From Cladorhizidae sp. MBARI D1340-BT2 (lineage: Eukaryota > Porifera > Demospongiae > Poecilosclerida > Cladorhizidae): a stretch of 64,000 bases of DNA. A model generated the notes under the pieces. That model had not been told where the DNA came from. It did not search any database and saw only the letters and a program-made list of their open reading frames with translations. A program made the translations under genes and the position numbers. This document shows, one piece after another, positions 31,748 to 44,300 of this stretch; the stretch's first letter is position 1; each line of letters opens with the position of its first letter. The stretch lies in NCBI GenBank assembly GCA_028752905.1, contig JAQNBH010000002.1, positions 38,260,975 to 38,324,974 on the forward strand, given 5' to 3'.

Positions 31748-34700
31748 TGGGTGGGGGCAGGTTGACAATACCTCTATGAGGACACACACTCCACCAACAC
31801 CTCACTGGGTGGGGGCAGGTTGACAATATTTAGCTCTATGAGGACACACACTCCACCAACACCTCACCGGGTGGAGGCAGGTTGACAATAGCTCTATGAG
31901 GACACACACTCCACCAACACCTCACTGGGTGGGGGCAGGTTGACAATAGCTCTATGAGGACACGCACTCCACCAACACCTCACTGGGTGGGGGCAGGTTG
32001 ACAATAGCTCTATGAGGACACACACTCCACCAACACCTCACTGGGTGGGGGCAGGTTGACAATATTTAGCTCTATGAGGACACACACTCCACCAACACCT
32101 CACTGGGTGGAGGCAGGTTGACAATAGCTCTATGAGGACACACTCCACCAACACCTCACTGGGTGGAGGCAGGTTGACAATAGCTCTATGAGGACACACA
32201 CTCCACCAACACCTCACTGGGTGGAGGCAGATTAACAATAGCTCTATGAGGACACACTCCACCAACACCTCACTGGGTGGGGGCAGGTTGACAATAGCTC
32301 TATGAGGACACACACTCCACCAACACCTCACTGGGTGGGGGCAGGTTGACAATAGCTCTATGAGGACACACACTCCACCAACACCTCACTGGGTGGGAGC
32401 AGGTTGACAATAGCTCTATGAGGACACACACTCCACCAACACCTCACTGGGTGGAGGCAGGTTGACAATATTTAGCTCTATGAGGACACACACTCCACCA
32501 ACACCTCACTGGGTGGGGGCAGGTTGACAATAGCTCTATGAGGACACACTCCACCAACACCTCACTGGGTGGAGGCAGGTTGACAATAGCTCTATGAGGA
32601 CACACTCCACCAACACCTCACTGGGTGGGGGCAGGTTGACAATAGCTCTATGAGGACACACTCCACCAACACCTCACTGGGTGGAGGCAGGTTGACAATA
32701 GCTCTATGAGGACACACACTCCACCAACACCTCACTGGGTGGGGGCAGGTTGACAATAGCTCTATGAGGACACACACTCCACCAACACCTCACTGGGTGG
32801 AGGCAGGTTGACAATAGCTCTATGAGGACACACACTCCACCATCACCTCACTGGGTGGGGGCAGGTTGACAATAGCTCTATGAGGACACACACTCCACCA
32901 ACACCTCACTGGGTGGGGGCAGGTTGACAATAGCTCTATGAGGACACACACTCCACCAACACCTCACTGGGTGGGGGCAGGTTGACAATAGCTCTATGAG
33001 GACACACACTCCACCAACACCTCACTGGGTGGGGGCAGGTTGACAATATTTAGCTCTATGAGGACACACACTCCACCAACACCTCACTGGGTGGAGGCAG
33101 GTTGACAATAGCTCTATGAGGACACACACTCCACCAACACCTCACTGGGTGGAGGCAGGTTGACAATAGATCTATGAGGACACACACTCCACCAACACCT
33201 CACTGGGTGGGGTCAGGTTGACAATAGCTCTATGAGGACACACACTCCACCAACACCTCACTGGGTGGAGGCAGGTTGACAATAGCTCTATGAGGACACA
33301 CACTCCACCAACACCTCACTGGGTGGGGTCAGGTTGACAATAGCTCTATGAGGACACACACTCCACCAACACCTCACTGGGTGGGGGCACGTTGACAATA
33401 GCTCTATGAGGACACACACTCCACCAACACCTTACTGGGTGGGGGCAGGTTGACAATAGCTCTATGAGGACACACACTCCACCAACACCTCACTGGGTGG
33501 GGTCAGGTTGACAATAGCTCTATGAGGACATACACTCCACCAACACCTCACTGGGTGGGGGCAGGTCACTGGGTGGGGGCAGGTTGACAATAGCTCTATG
33601 AGGACACACACTCCACCAACACCTCACTGGGTGGAGGCAGGTTGACAATAGCTCTATGAGGACACACACTCCACGAACACCTCACTGGGTGGGGGCAGGT
33701 TGACAATAGCTCTATGAGGACATACACTCCACCAACACCTCACTGGGTGGGGGCAGGTTGACAATAGCTCTATGAGGACACACACTCCACCAACACCTCA
33801 CTGGGTGGAGGCAGGTTGACAATAGCTCTATGAGGACACACACTCCACGAACACCTCACTGGGTGGGGGCAGGTTGACAATAGCTCTATGAGGACACACT
33901 CCACCAACACCTCACTGGGTGGAGGCAGGTTGACAATAGCTCTATGAGGACACACACTCCACGAACACCTCACTGGGTGGGGGCAGGTTGACAATAGCTC
34001 TATGAGGACACACTCCACCAACACCTCACTGGGTCGGGGCAGGTTGACAATAGCTCTATGAGGACACACACTCCACGAACACCTCACTGGGTGGGGGCAG
34101 GTTGACAATAGCTCTATGAGGACACACACTCCACCAACACCTCACTGGGTGGAGGCAGGTTGACAATAGCTCTATGAGGACACACACTCCACCAACACCT
34201 CACTGGGTGGGGGCAGGTTGACAATAGCTCTATGAGGACACACACTCCACCAACACCTCACTGGGTGGGGGCAGGTTGACAATAGCTCTATGAGGACACA
34301 CACTCCACCAACACCTCACTGGGTGGGGGCAGGTTGACAATAGCTCTATGAGGACACACACTCCACCAACACCTCACTGGGTGGGTGCAGGTTGACAATA
34401 GCTCTACGAGGACACACACTCCACCAACACCTCCCTGGGTGGAGGCAGGTTGACAATAGCTCTATGAGGACACACACTCCACCAACACCTCACTGGGTGG
34501 GGGCAGGTTGATAATAGCTCTATGAGGACACACACTCCACCAACACCTCCCTGGGTGGAGGCAGGTTGACAATAGCTCTATGAGGACACACACTCCACCA
34601 ACACCTCACTGGGTGGGGGCAGGTTGACAATAGCTCTATGAGGACACACACTCCACCAACACCTCACTGGGTGGGGGCAGGTTGATAATAGCTCTATGAG

Positions 34701-36282
34701 GACACACACTCCACCAACACCTCCCTGGGTGGAGGCAGGTTGACAATAGCTCTATGAGGACACACACTCCACCAACACCTCACTGGGTGGGGGCAGGTTG
34801 ACAATAGCTCTATGAGGACATACACTCCACCAACACCTCACTGGGTGGGGGCAGGTTGACAATAGCTCTATGAGGACACACACTCCACCAACACCTCACT
34901 GGGTGGGGGCAGGTTGATAATAGCTCTATGAGGACACACACTCCACCAACACCTCACTGGGTGGGGGCAGGTTGATAATAGCTCTATGAGGACACACACT
35001 CCACCAACACCTCCCTGGGTGGAGGCAAGTTGACAATAGCTCTATGAGGACACACACTCCACCAACACCTCACTGGGTGGGGGCAGGTTGACAATAGCTC
35101 TATGAGGACACACACTCCACCAACACCTCACTGGGTGGGGGCAGGTTGACAATAGCTCTATGAGGACACACTCCACCAACACCTCACTGGGTGGGGGCAG
35201 GTTGACAATAGCTCTATGAGGACACACACTCCACCAACACCTCACTGGGTGGGGGCAGGTTGACAATAGCTCTATGAGGACACACACTCCACCAACACCT
35301 CACTGGGTGGGGGCAGGTTGACAATAGCTCTATGAGGACACACACTCCACCAACACCTCACTGGGTGGGGGCTGGTTGACAATAGCTCTATGAGGACACA
35401 CACTCCACCAACACCTCACTGGGTGGGGGCAGGTTGACAATAGCTCTATGAGGACACACACTCCACCAACACCTGACTGGGTGGGGGCAGGTTGACAATA
35501 GCTCTATGAGGACACACACTCCACCATCACTGGGTGGGGGCAGGTTGACAATAGCTCTATGAGGACACACACTCCACCAACACCTCACTGGGTGGAGGCA
35601 AGTTGACAATAGCTCTATGAGGACACACACTCCACCAACACCTCACTGGGTGGGGGCAGGTTGACAATAGCTCTATGAGGACACACACTCCACCAACACC
35701 TCACTGGGTGGGGGCAGGTTGACAATAGCTCTATGAGGACACACACTCCACCAACACCTCACTGGGTGGGGGCAGGTTGACAATAGCTCTATGAGGACAC
35801 ACACTCCACCAACACCTCACTGGGTGGGGGCAGGTTGACAATAGCTCTATGAGGACACACACTCCACCAACACCTCACTGGGTGGGGGCAGGTTGACAAT
35901 AGCTCTATGAGGACACACACTCCCACCAACACCTCACTGGGTGGGGGCAGGTTGACAATAGCTCTATGAGGACACACACTCCACCAACACCTCACTGGGT
36001 GGGGGCAGGTTGACAATAGCTCTATGAGGACACACACTCCACCAACACCTCACTGGGTGGGGGCAGGTTGACAATAGCTCTATGTGGACACACACTCCAC
36101 CAACACCTCACTGGGTGGGGGCAGGTTGACAATAGCTCTATGAGGACACACACTCCCACCAACACCTCACTGGGTGGGGGCAGGTTGACAATAGCTCTAT
36201 GAGGACACACACTCCACCAACACCTCACTGGGTGGGGGCAGGTTGACAATAGCTCTATGAGGACACACACTCCACCAACACA
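31748..36282. repeat. 58-bp minisatellite, about 78 copies
   Basis: The unit GGGTGGGGGCAGGTTGACAA, TAGCTCTATGAGGACACACA, CTCCACCAACACCTCACT (58 bp) repeats over 4.5 kb. Variants lack one AC (56 bp), add TATTTAGCTC, or carry GGAGGC, CCACGAACAC or CTCCCTGGG. It is clearly homologous to the 67-bp unit at 36.85 and 54.94 kb. Reading frames within it are artefacts. Confidence 0.95.
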
Positions 36283-36853
36283 CAAACTTCCACCCTGACA
36301 CATAGTAACATGCTGACTAGACACGCCCTTTCTCCCAAACATAATGACATGTATTGTAAATTGCAGTCTGCCATGACCACACCCCCTTGCACCTCCAGGG
36401 CCTGTTGTCAGGTAGAGCAGCTATAGCAGGGAATTATACACAGGGAGGCAGCTGCCTGCTTGTGGTGGGGAACATGGCCACACCCCCATGAAGATAGCTA
36501 ACTCTCTTGGCTTGCAAGAGTTAACATCTAGGCTGAAAAATATCACTCAAGATATCATTCAGACATCGTATTTCTGAGAAGCTCTTCTTCTAGCTTATGG
36601 AGCATATTTTGTGTCTGCCCTGCGTACCTGCAGATAAGCACCTCATGAAACCTTTTCTGTTCATTTGGTATTTATCAACCTATCAACATACAGTAGTAGT
36701 CAAGTCCTCGTGGTGACATAATCTATACGTGATGTTCTGACAGTTAGAATAGTCTACAAGTCTACACACTTACACTGGCATAATGCACACATGCAAAGAC
36801 AAATTTTGTGATGGAATTCTGTTCCCACAATCTTCCTCATTTTCCCTGTCATT
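36283..36853. other. Spacer between the 58-bp and 67-bp arrays
   Basis: About 570 bases of unique sequence with no supported gene or RNA. Confidence 0.5.
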
Positions 36854-39730
36854 GGGACACACACTGGACCAACACCACACTGGGTGGAGGCAGGTTGAAG
36901 TAGGTGGCCATAGCTCTATGGGGACACACACTGGACCAACACCACACTGGGTGGAGTCAAGTTGAAGTAGGTGGCCATAGCTCTATGGGGACACACACTG
37001 GACCAACACCATACTGGGTGGAGGCACGTTGAAGTAGGTCTATGGGGACACACACTGGACCAACACCACACTGGGTGGAGGCAGGTTGAAGTAGGTGGCC
37101 ATAGCTCTATGGGGACACACACTGGACCAACACCACACTGGGTGGAGTCAAGTTGAAGTAGGTGGCCATAGCTCTATGGGGACACACACTGGACCAACAC
37201 CACACTGGGTGGAGGCACGTTGAAGTAGGTCTATGGGGACACACACTGGACCAATACCACACTGGGTGGAGGCAGGTTGAAGTAGGTGGCCATAGCTCTA
37301 TGGGGACTCACACTGGACCAACACCACACTGGGTGGAGGCAGGTTGAAGTAGGTGGCCATAGCTCTATGGGGACACACACTGGACCAACACCACACTGGG
37401 TGGAGTCAAGTTGAAGTAGGTGGCCATAGCTCTATGGGGACACACACTGGACCAACACCACACTGGGTGGAGGTACGTTGAAGTAGGTGGCCATAGCTGT
37501 ATGGGGACACACACTGGACCAACACCACACTGAGTGGAGGCAAGTTGAAGTAGGTGGCCATAGCTCTATGGGGACACATTGGACCAACACCACACTGGGT
37601 GGAGGCAAGTTGAAGTAGGTGGCCATAGCTGTATGGGAACACACACTGGACCAACACCATACTGGGTGGAGGCAGGTTGAAGTTGGTGGCCATAGCTGTA
37701 TGCGGACACACACTGGACCAACACCATACTGGGTGGAGGCAGGTTGAAGTAGGTGGCCATAGCTCTATGGGTACACACACTGGACCAACACCACACTGAG
37801 TGGAGGCAAGTTGAAATAGGTGGCCATAGCTCTATGGGTACACACACTGGACCAACACCACACTGGGTGGAGGCAAGTTGAAGTAGGTGGCCATAGCTCT
37901 ATGGGGACACACTGGACCAACACCACACTGAGTGGAGGCAAGTTGAAGTAGGTGGCCATAGCTGTATGGGAACACACACTGGACCAACACCATACTGGGT
38001 GGAGGCAGGTTGAAGTTGGTGGCCATAGCTGTATGGGGACACACACTGGACCAACACCATACTGGGTGGAGGCAGGTTGAAGTAGGTGGCCATAGCTCTA
38101 TGGGTACACACACAGGACCAACACCACACTGAGTGGAGGCAAGTTGAAATAGGTGGCCATAGCTCTATGGGTACACACACTGGACCAACACCACACTGAG
38201 TGGAGGCAAGTTGAAGTAGGTGGCCATAGCTCTATGGGGACACACACTGGACCAACACCACACTGGGTGGAGGCAGGTTGAAGTAGGTGGCCATAGCTCT
38301 ATGGGGACACACACTGGACCAACACCATACTGGGTGGAGGCAGGTTGAAGTAGGTGGCCATAGCTCTATGGGGACACACTGGACCAACACCACACTGGGT
38401 GGAGGCAAGTTGAAGTAGGTGGCCATAGCTCTATGGGGACACACTGGACCAACACCACACTGGGTGGAGGCAAGTTGAAGTAGGTGGCCATAGCTGTATG
38501 GGAACACACACTGGACCAACACCATACTGGGTGGAGGCAGGTTGAAGTTGGTGGCCATAGCTGTATGGGGACACACACTGGACCAACACCACACTGAGTG
38601 GAGGCAAGTTGAAGTAGGTGGCCATAGCTCTATGGGGACACACACTGGACCAACACCACACTGGGTGGAGGCAGGTTGAAGTAGGTGGCCATAGCTCTAT
38701 GGGGACACACACTGGACCAACACCACACTGGGTGGAGGCAGGTTGAAGTAGGTGGCCATAGCTCTATAGGGACACACACTGGACCAACACCATACTGGGT
38801 GGAGGCAGGTTGAAGTAGGTGGCCATAGCTCTATGGGTACACACACTGGACCAACACCACACTGAGTGGAGGCAAGTTGAAGTAGGTGGCCATAGCTCTA
38901 TGGGGACACACACTGGACCAACACCACACTGGGTGGAGGCAGGTTGAAGTAGGTGGCCATAGCTCTATGGGGACACACACTGGACCAACACCACACTGGG
39001 TGGAGGCAGGTTGAAGTAGGTGGCCATAGCTCTATAGGGACACACACTGGACCAACACCATACTGGGTGGAGGCAGGTTGAAGTTGGTGGCCATAGCTGT
39101 ATGGGAACACACACTGGACCAACACCATACTGGGTGGAGGCAGGTTGAAGTAGGTGGCCATAGCTCTATGGGTACACACACTGGACCAACACCACACTGA
39201 GTGGAGGCAAGTTGAAGTAGGTGGCCATAGCTCTATGGGGACACACACTGGACCAACACCACACTGGGTGGAGGCAGGTTGAAGTAGGTGGCCATAGCTC
39301 TATGGGGACACACACTGGACCAACACCACACTGGGTGGAGGCAGGTTGAAGTTGGTGGCCATAGCTGTATGGGAACACACACTGGACCAACACCATACTG
39401 GGTGGAGGCAGGTTGAAGTAGGTGGCCATAGCTCTATGGGTACACACACTGGACCAACACCACACTGAGTGGAGGCAAGTTGAAGTAGGTGGCCATAGCT
39501 CTATGGGGACACACACTGGACCAACACCACACTGGGTGGAGGCAGGTTGAAGTAGGTGGCCATAGCTCTATGGGGACACACACTGGACCAACACCATACT
39601 GGGTGGAGGCAGGTTGAAGTAGGTGGCCATAGCTCTATAGGGACACACACTGGACCAACACCACACTGGGTGGAGGCAGGTTGAAGTAGGTGGCCATAGC
39701 TCTATGGGGACACACACTGGACCAACACCA
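36854..39730. repeat. 67-bp minisatellite, copy 1, about 43 units
   Basis: The unit is CTCTATGGGGACACACACTG, GACCAACACCACACTGGGTG, GAGGCAGGTTGAAGTAGGTG, GCCATAG. Compared with the 58-bp unit it carries an extra GTAGGTGGC-like segment. Variants with GTATGGGAACAC, GAGTGGAGGCAAG and GAAGTTGG recur in ordered strings, showing higher-order duplication. It forms the left end of composite segment copy 1. Confidence 0.95.
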
Positions 39731-40036
39731 TTGGATTAATAATCTACAAACATTAAATGCAGTGTATAATACTCTTCACACTTGACCACACATTTCAAAG
39801 GGCAGGTGCATTATCTAGTTGCCTAGCAACCCACTGCTATCATAAGTGCAGGAGCTAATGGCATGCCCTATTTCCTAAATATTGCACACCAACTGATTCT
39901 GTATATACAATACATGTAGGAGTATGTTTGTGGGGGCCAGCACATGTCTCTGTGGAGTGACAGAATGGTGGAAGCAAAGACATGTCCTGGTGGCAGCCAT
40001 CCCTCCTCTCCTTGAAGAAGGGGATTCTCAAGTTAT
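39731..40036. repeat. Flank A, copy 1 of a duplicated unique sequence
   Basis: The sequence after the 67-bp array matches 55447-55757 after the second 67-bp array. Shared strings include TTGCCTAGCAACCCACTGCT (one change), CTAAATATTGCACACC, ACTGATTCTGTATATA, GTGGGGGCCAGCACATGTCT and CTTGAAGAAGGGGATTCTCA. Similarity ends near GATTCTCAAGT. Confidence 0.9.
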
Positions 40037-41377
40037 ATTCAATTGGAGTAGCCGGGGGGGGGGGGGGGGGGGGGTGGAAGTTGGAGTAAAAAAAGACCAG
40101 GGGTCTATGAAGACACAACTGCTTTAAGAATTAAAGCAATCCTTGATCTGTCAAGTACTTTTAATGGGCTTTTCATTAATGTGTGTTTTTGTATAAAAAT
40201 ATTGACATGGAGGACATGACAAAATAAAGAACCTAAACATGTAGAAAATACCCGAAATTAACTTTTTTCTGACTCACTGAACTTTTGGGTAGATTAGTAA
40301 ATTTTGATCGCTAGCCAAAAGAAAATAGTTACTAAATAGTTTATAAAAATCAAAAAATCTGATATTTTAGGGTTTTTGGGACTTGCTTTTTTTTTACCCC
40401 AGATATTTTTGGTCACTCGGGGTTAAAAAAAGCCAGCTGTTTTTTTTGCAATTTTTTTCTATTTTTCCCCCCAAGTACTATATTTTCATTTTTTTCTTCT
40501 CCAGTCATGCTAATTTGTGAGTTAGAGCATAATTGTGAGTAATATGGATTATTTGAATATGAATAAACCACCTAGTGAATGGTACATGGACTATTGTATA
40601 ATTCTGATGGACAGAATGATACAATAGTATATATATAATGTGAGTAACTGAATATGAATAAACCAACTTTAGTCATTGATTATCAATGGTACATGGACTA
40701 TCAAAAGTTTTCAGTGATGACGAAGATGCTGATCCCACTTCAGCTGAATTTACCTTCCTTCAAAAAAAGAGAGTGAAGAACAGACTCAACACGCATTTTT
40801 TATGATTGGCCAAAGCAGGAAGATGTGGAGATACAGTAGCAGTGGATGGTTGCATGTATGGCCCTGTTCAGCCAGTAGTGGAAACAGTTAGTCGAGGGAA
40901 TGCACTGCTGAAGTTTGAGTGTGAAGCAAAAGTGATAAACATTTTCAATTAAGAAAATGCAATAAAACCAACTGTAAACCATTACTGTACTATTTACTGA
41001 ACTATTGGAACAAATTTTAATGAAAAAAAATTCAATTGATTAAATATTGAAGTAATTACATTTGATTTTATCTTTTAGGATATTTTTTAAGGGGTGGGTG
41101 TTTTTTTACCCCTTTCATCCCTTTCATTACCTTTCATTACCACTTTCATGGGGTTAAAAAAAGCAACCATATTTTTATTAATATTTCATTATAAGACAGA
41201 GGATATTATATTTTATTTATGTTAGTCATCATTTGATACTAAAGTACTAGAGGATGGCACATGTGTTTTTAGTAAATCCTTTACTCTGGCTCTTAAAAGG
41301 TAAAGATAAAGGGAAACGGCTTTTTGTTTTACCCCAATTGACCAATTGACTATACCATAAGATTTTAAGAATCAAGA
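40037..41377. other. Divergent spacer with a 21-G run and A/T-C hairpins
   Basis: A run of 21 G occupies 40054-40074. Two hairpin-like pairs occur: TTTTACCCC near 40392-40400 with GGGGTTAAAAAAAGC at 40419-40433, and TTTTTTTACCCC at 41101-41112 with GGGGTTAAAAAAAGC at 41150-41164. GAATATGAATAAACCA with ATGGTACATGGACTAT is a direct repeat about 120 bp apart (40560 and 40660). Otherwise AT-rich. Confidence 0.6.
40686..40952 (+). pseudogene. Possible broken coding remnant with in-frame TGA
   Basis: A frame from ATG at 40686 reads an acidic-then-basic peptide (VFSDDEDADPTSAEF, then QKKRVKNRL) to TGA at 40803-40805. It then stays open in the same frame for about 48 more codons (including GRCGDTVAVDGCMYGPVQP) to TAA at 40950-40952. 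TTTTCAG at 40708-40714 could be a splice acceptor. Composition on both sides of the TGA looks more coding-like than the surroundings. I do not recognise the family. A chance frame is possible. Confidence 0.25.
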
Positions 41378-41392
41378 ATGGAGGACATACTT

Positions 41393-44300
41393 GCCTTAAT
41401 CCCATTCACCTCTAACTCCATTGCCCCAGCCCTAGCCAATCCCTTGGCCCTGCTCCCAATTCTAACCCTAGTCATTATCCAAGCCCTAACCCTAGTCATT
41501 GTCCTAGCCCTAACCCTAGTCATTGTCCAAGCCCTAACCCTAACCCTAGATATTGCCCTAGCCCTAGCCAATCCCTTGGCCCTCCTCCCAATCCTAACCC
41601 TAGTCATTGTCCAATCCCTAACCCTAACCCTAGCCATTGCCCTAGCCCTAGCCAATCCCTTGGCCCTCCTCCCAATCCTAACCCTAGTCATTGTCCAATC
41701 CCTAACCCTAACCCTAGCCATTGCCCTAGCCCTAGCCAATCCCTTGGCCCTCATCCCAATCCTAACCCTAGTCATTGTCCAATCCATAACCCTAACCCTA
41801 GCTATTGCCCTAGCCCTAGCCAATCCCTTGGCCCTCCTCCCAATCCTAACCCTAGTCATGGTCCAAGCACTAACCCTAACCCTAGCCATTGCCCTAGCCC
41901 TAGCCAATCCCTTGGCCCTCCTCCCAATCCTAACCCTAGTCATTGTCCAATCCCTAACCCTAACCCTAGCTATTGCCCTAGCCCTTGCCAATCCCTTGGC
42001 CCTCCTCCCAATCCTAACCCTAGTCATTGTCCAATCCCTAACCCTAACCCTAGCCATTGCCCTAGCCCTAGCCAATCCCTTGGCCCTCCTCCCAATCCTA
42101 ACCCTAGTCATTGTCCAAACCCTAACCCTAGACATTGCCCTAGCCCTAGCCAATCCCTTGGCCCTCCTCCCAATCCTAACCCTAGCTATTGCCCTAGCCC
42201 CAGCCAATCCCTTGGCCCTCCTCCCAATCCTAACCCTAGTCATTGTCCAAACCCTAACCCTAGCCATTGCCCTAGCCCTAGCCAATCCCTTGGCCCTCCT
42301 CCCAATCCTAACCCTAGTCATTGTCCAAACCCTAACCCTAACCCTAGCTATTGCCCTAGCCCTAGCCAATCCCTTGGCCCTCCTCCCAATCCTAACCCTT
42401 GTCATTGTCCAAACCCTAACCCTAGCCATTGCCCTAGCCCTAGCCAATCCCTTGGCCCTCCTCCCAATCCTAACCCTACTCATTGTCCAAACCCTAACCC
42501 TAGCCATTGCCCTAGCCCTAGCCAATCCCTTGGCCCTCCTCCCAATCCTAACCCTAGTCATTGTCCAAGCCCTAATCCTAACCCTAGCTATTGCCCTAGC
42601 CCCAGCCAATCCCTTGGCCCTCCTCCCAATCCTAACCCTAGTCATTGTCCAAACCCTAACCCTAGCCATTGCCCTAGCCCTAGCCAATCCCTTGGCCCTC
42701 CTCCCAATCCTAACCCTAGTCATTGTCCTAGCCCTAACCCTAGTCATTGTCCAAGCCCTAATCCTAACCCTAGCTATTGCCCTAGCCCCAGCCAATCCCT
42801 TGGCCCTCCTCCCAATCCTAACCCTAGTCATTGTCCAAACCCTAACCCTAGCCATTGCCCTAGCCCTAGCCAATCCCTTGGCCCTCCTCCCAATCCTAAC
42901 CCTAGTCATTGTCCAAACCCTAACCCTAGCTATTGCCCTAGCCCTAGCCAATCCCTTGGACCTCCTCCCAATCCTAACCCTAGTCATTGTCCAAGCCCTA
43001 ATCCTAACCCTAGCTATTGCCCTAGTCCCAGCCAATCCCTTGGCCCTCCTCCCAATCCTAACCCTAGTCATTGTCCAAACCCTAACCCTAGCCATTGCCC
43101 TAGCCCTAGCCAATCCCTTGGCCCTCCTCCCAATCCTAACCCTAGTCATGGTCCAATCCCTAACCCTAACCCTAGCCATTGCCCTAGCCCTAGCCAATCC
43201 CTTGGCCCTCCTCCCAATCCTAACCCTAGTCATTGTCGTAGCCCTAACCCTAGTCATTGTCCAAGCCCTAATCCTAACCCTAGCTATTGCCCTAGCCCCA
43301 GCCAATCCCTTGGCCCTCCTCCCAATCCTAACCCTAGTTATTGTCCAAACCCTAACCCTAGCCATTGCCCTAGCCCTAGCCAATCCCTTGGCCCTCCTCC
43401 CAATCCTAACCCTAGTCATTGTCCAAACCCTAACCCTAGCTATTGCCCTAGCCCTAGCCAATCCCTTGGCCCTCCTCCCAATCCTAACCCTAGTCATTGT
43501 CCAAGCCCTAATCCTAGCTATTGCCCTAGCCCCAGCCAATCCCTTGGCCCTCCTCCCAATCCTAACCCTAGTCATTGTCCAAACCCTAACCCTAGCCATT
43601 GCCCTAGCCCTAGCCAATCCCTTGGCCCTCCTCCCAATCCTAACCCTAGTCATTGTCCAAGCCCTAATCCTAACCCTAGCTATTGCCCTAGCCCCAGCCA
43701 ATCCCTTGGCCCTCCTCCCAATCCTAACCATTGTCATTGTCCAAACCCTAACCCTAGCCATTGCCCTAGCCCTAGCCAATCCCTTGGCCCTCCTCCCAAT
43801 CCTAACCCTAGTCATTGTCCAAACCCTAACCCTAACCCTAGCTATTGCCCTAGCCCTAGCCAATCCCTTGGCCCTCCTCCCAATCCTAACCCTAGTCATT
43901 GTCCAGGCCCTAACCCTAACCCTAGCTATTGCCCTAGCCCTAGCCAATCCCTTGGCCCTCCTCCCAATCCTAACCCTTGTCATTGTCCAAACCCTAACCC
44001 TAGCCATTGCCCTAGCCCTAGCCAATCCCTTGGCCCTCCTCCCAATCCTAACCCTAGTCATTGTCCAAACCCTAACCCTAACCCTAGCTATTGCCCTAGC
44101 CCTAGCCAATCCCTTGGCCCTCTTCCCAATCCTAACCCTAGTCATGGTCCAAGCACTAACCCTAGCCATTGCCCTAGCCCTAGCCAATCCCTTGGCCCTC
44201 CTCCCAATCCTAACACTAGTCATTGTCCAAACCCTAACCCTAGCTATTGCCCTAGCCCTAGCCAATCCCTTGGCCCTCTTCCCAATCCTAACCCTAGTCA

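Noticed and set aside
40803..40805. Selenocysteine TGA
   Set aside because: No selenoprotein similarity and no SECIS-like element recognised; decay or chance is simpler.
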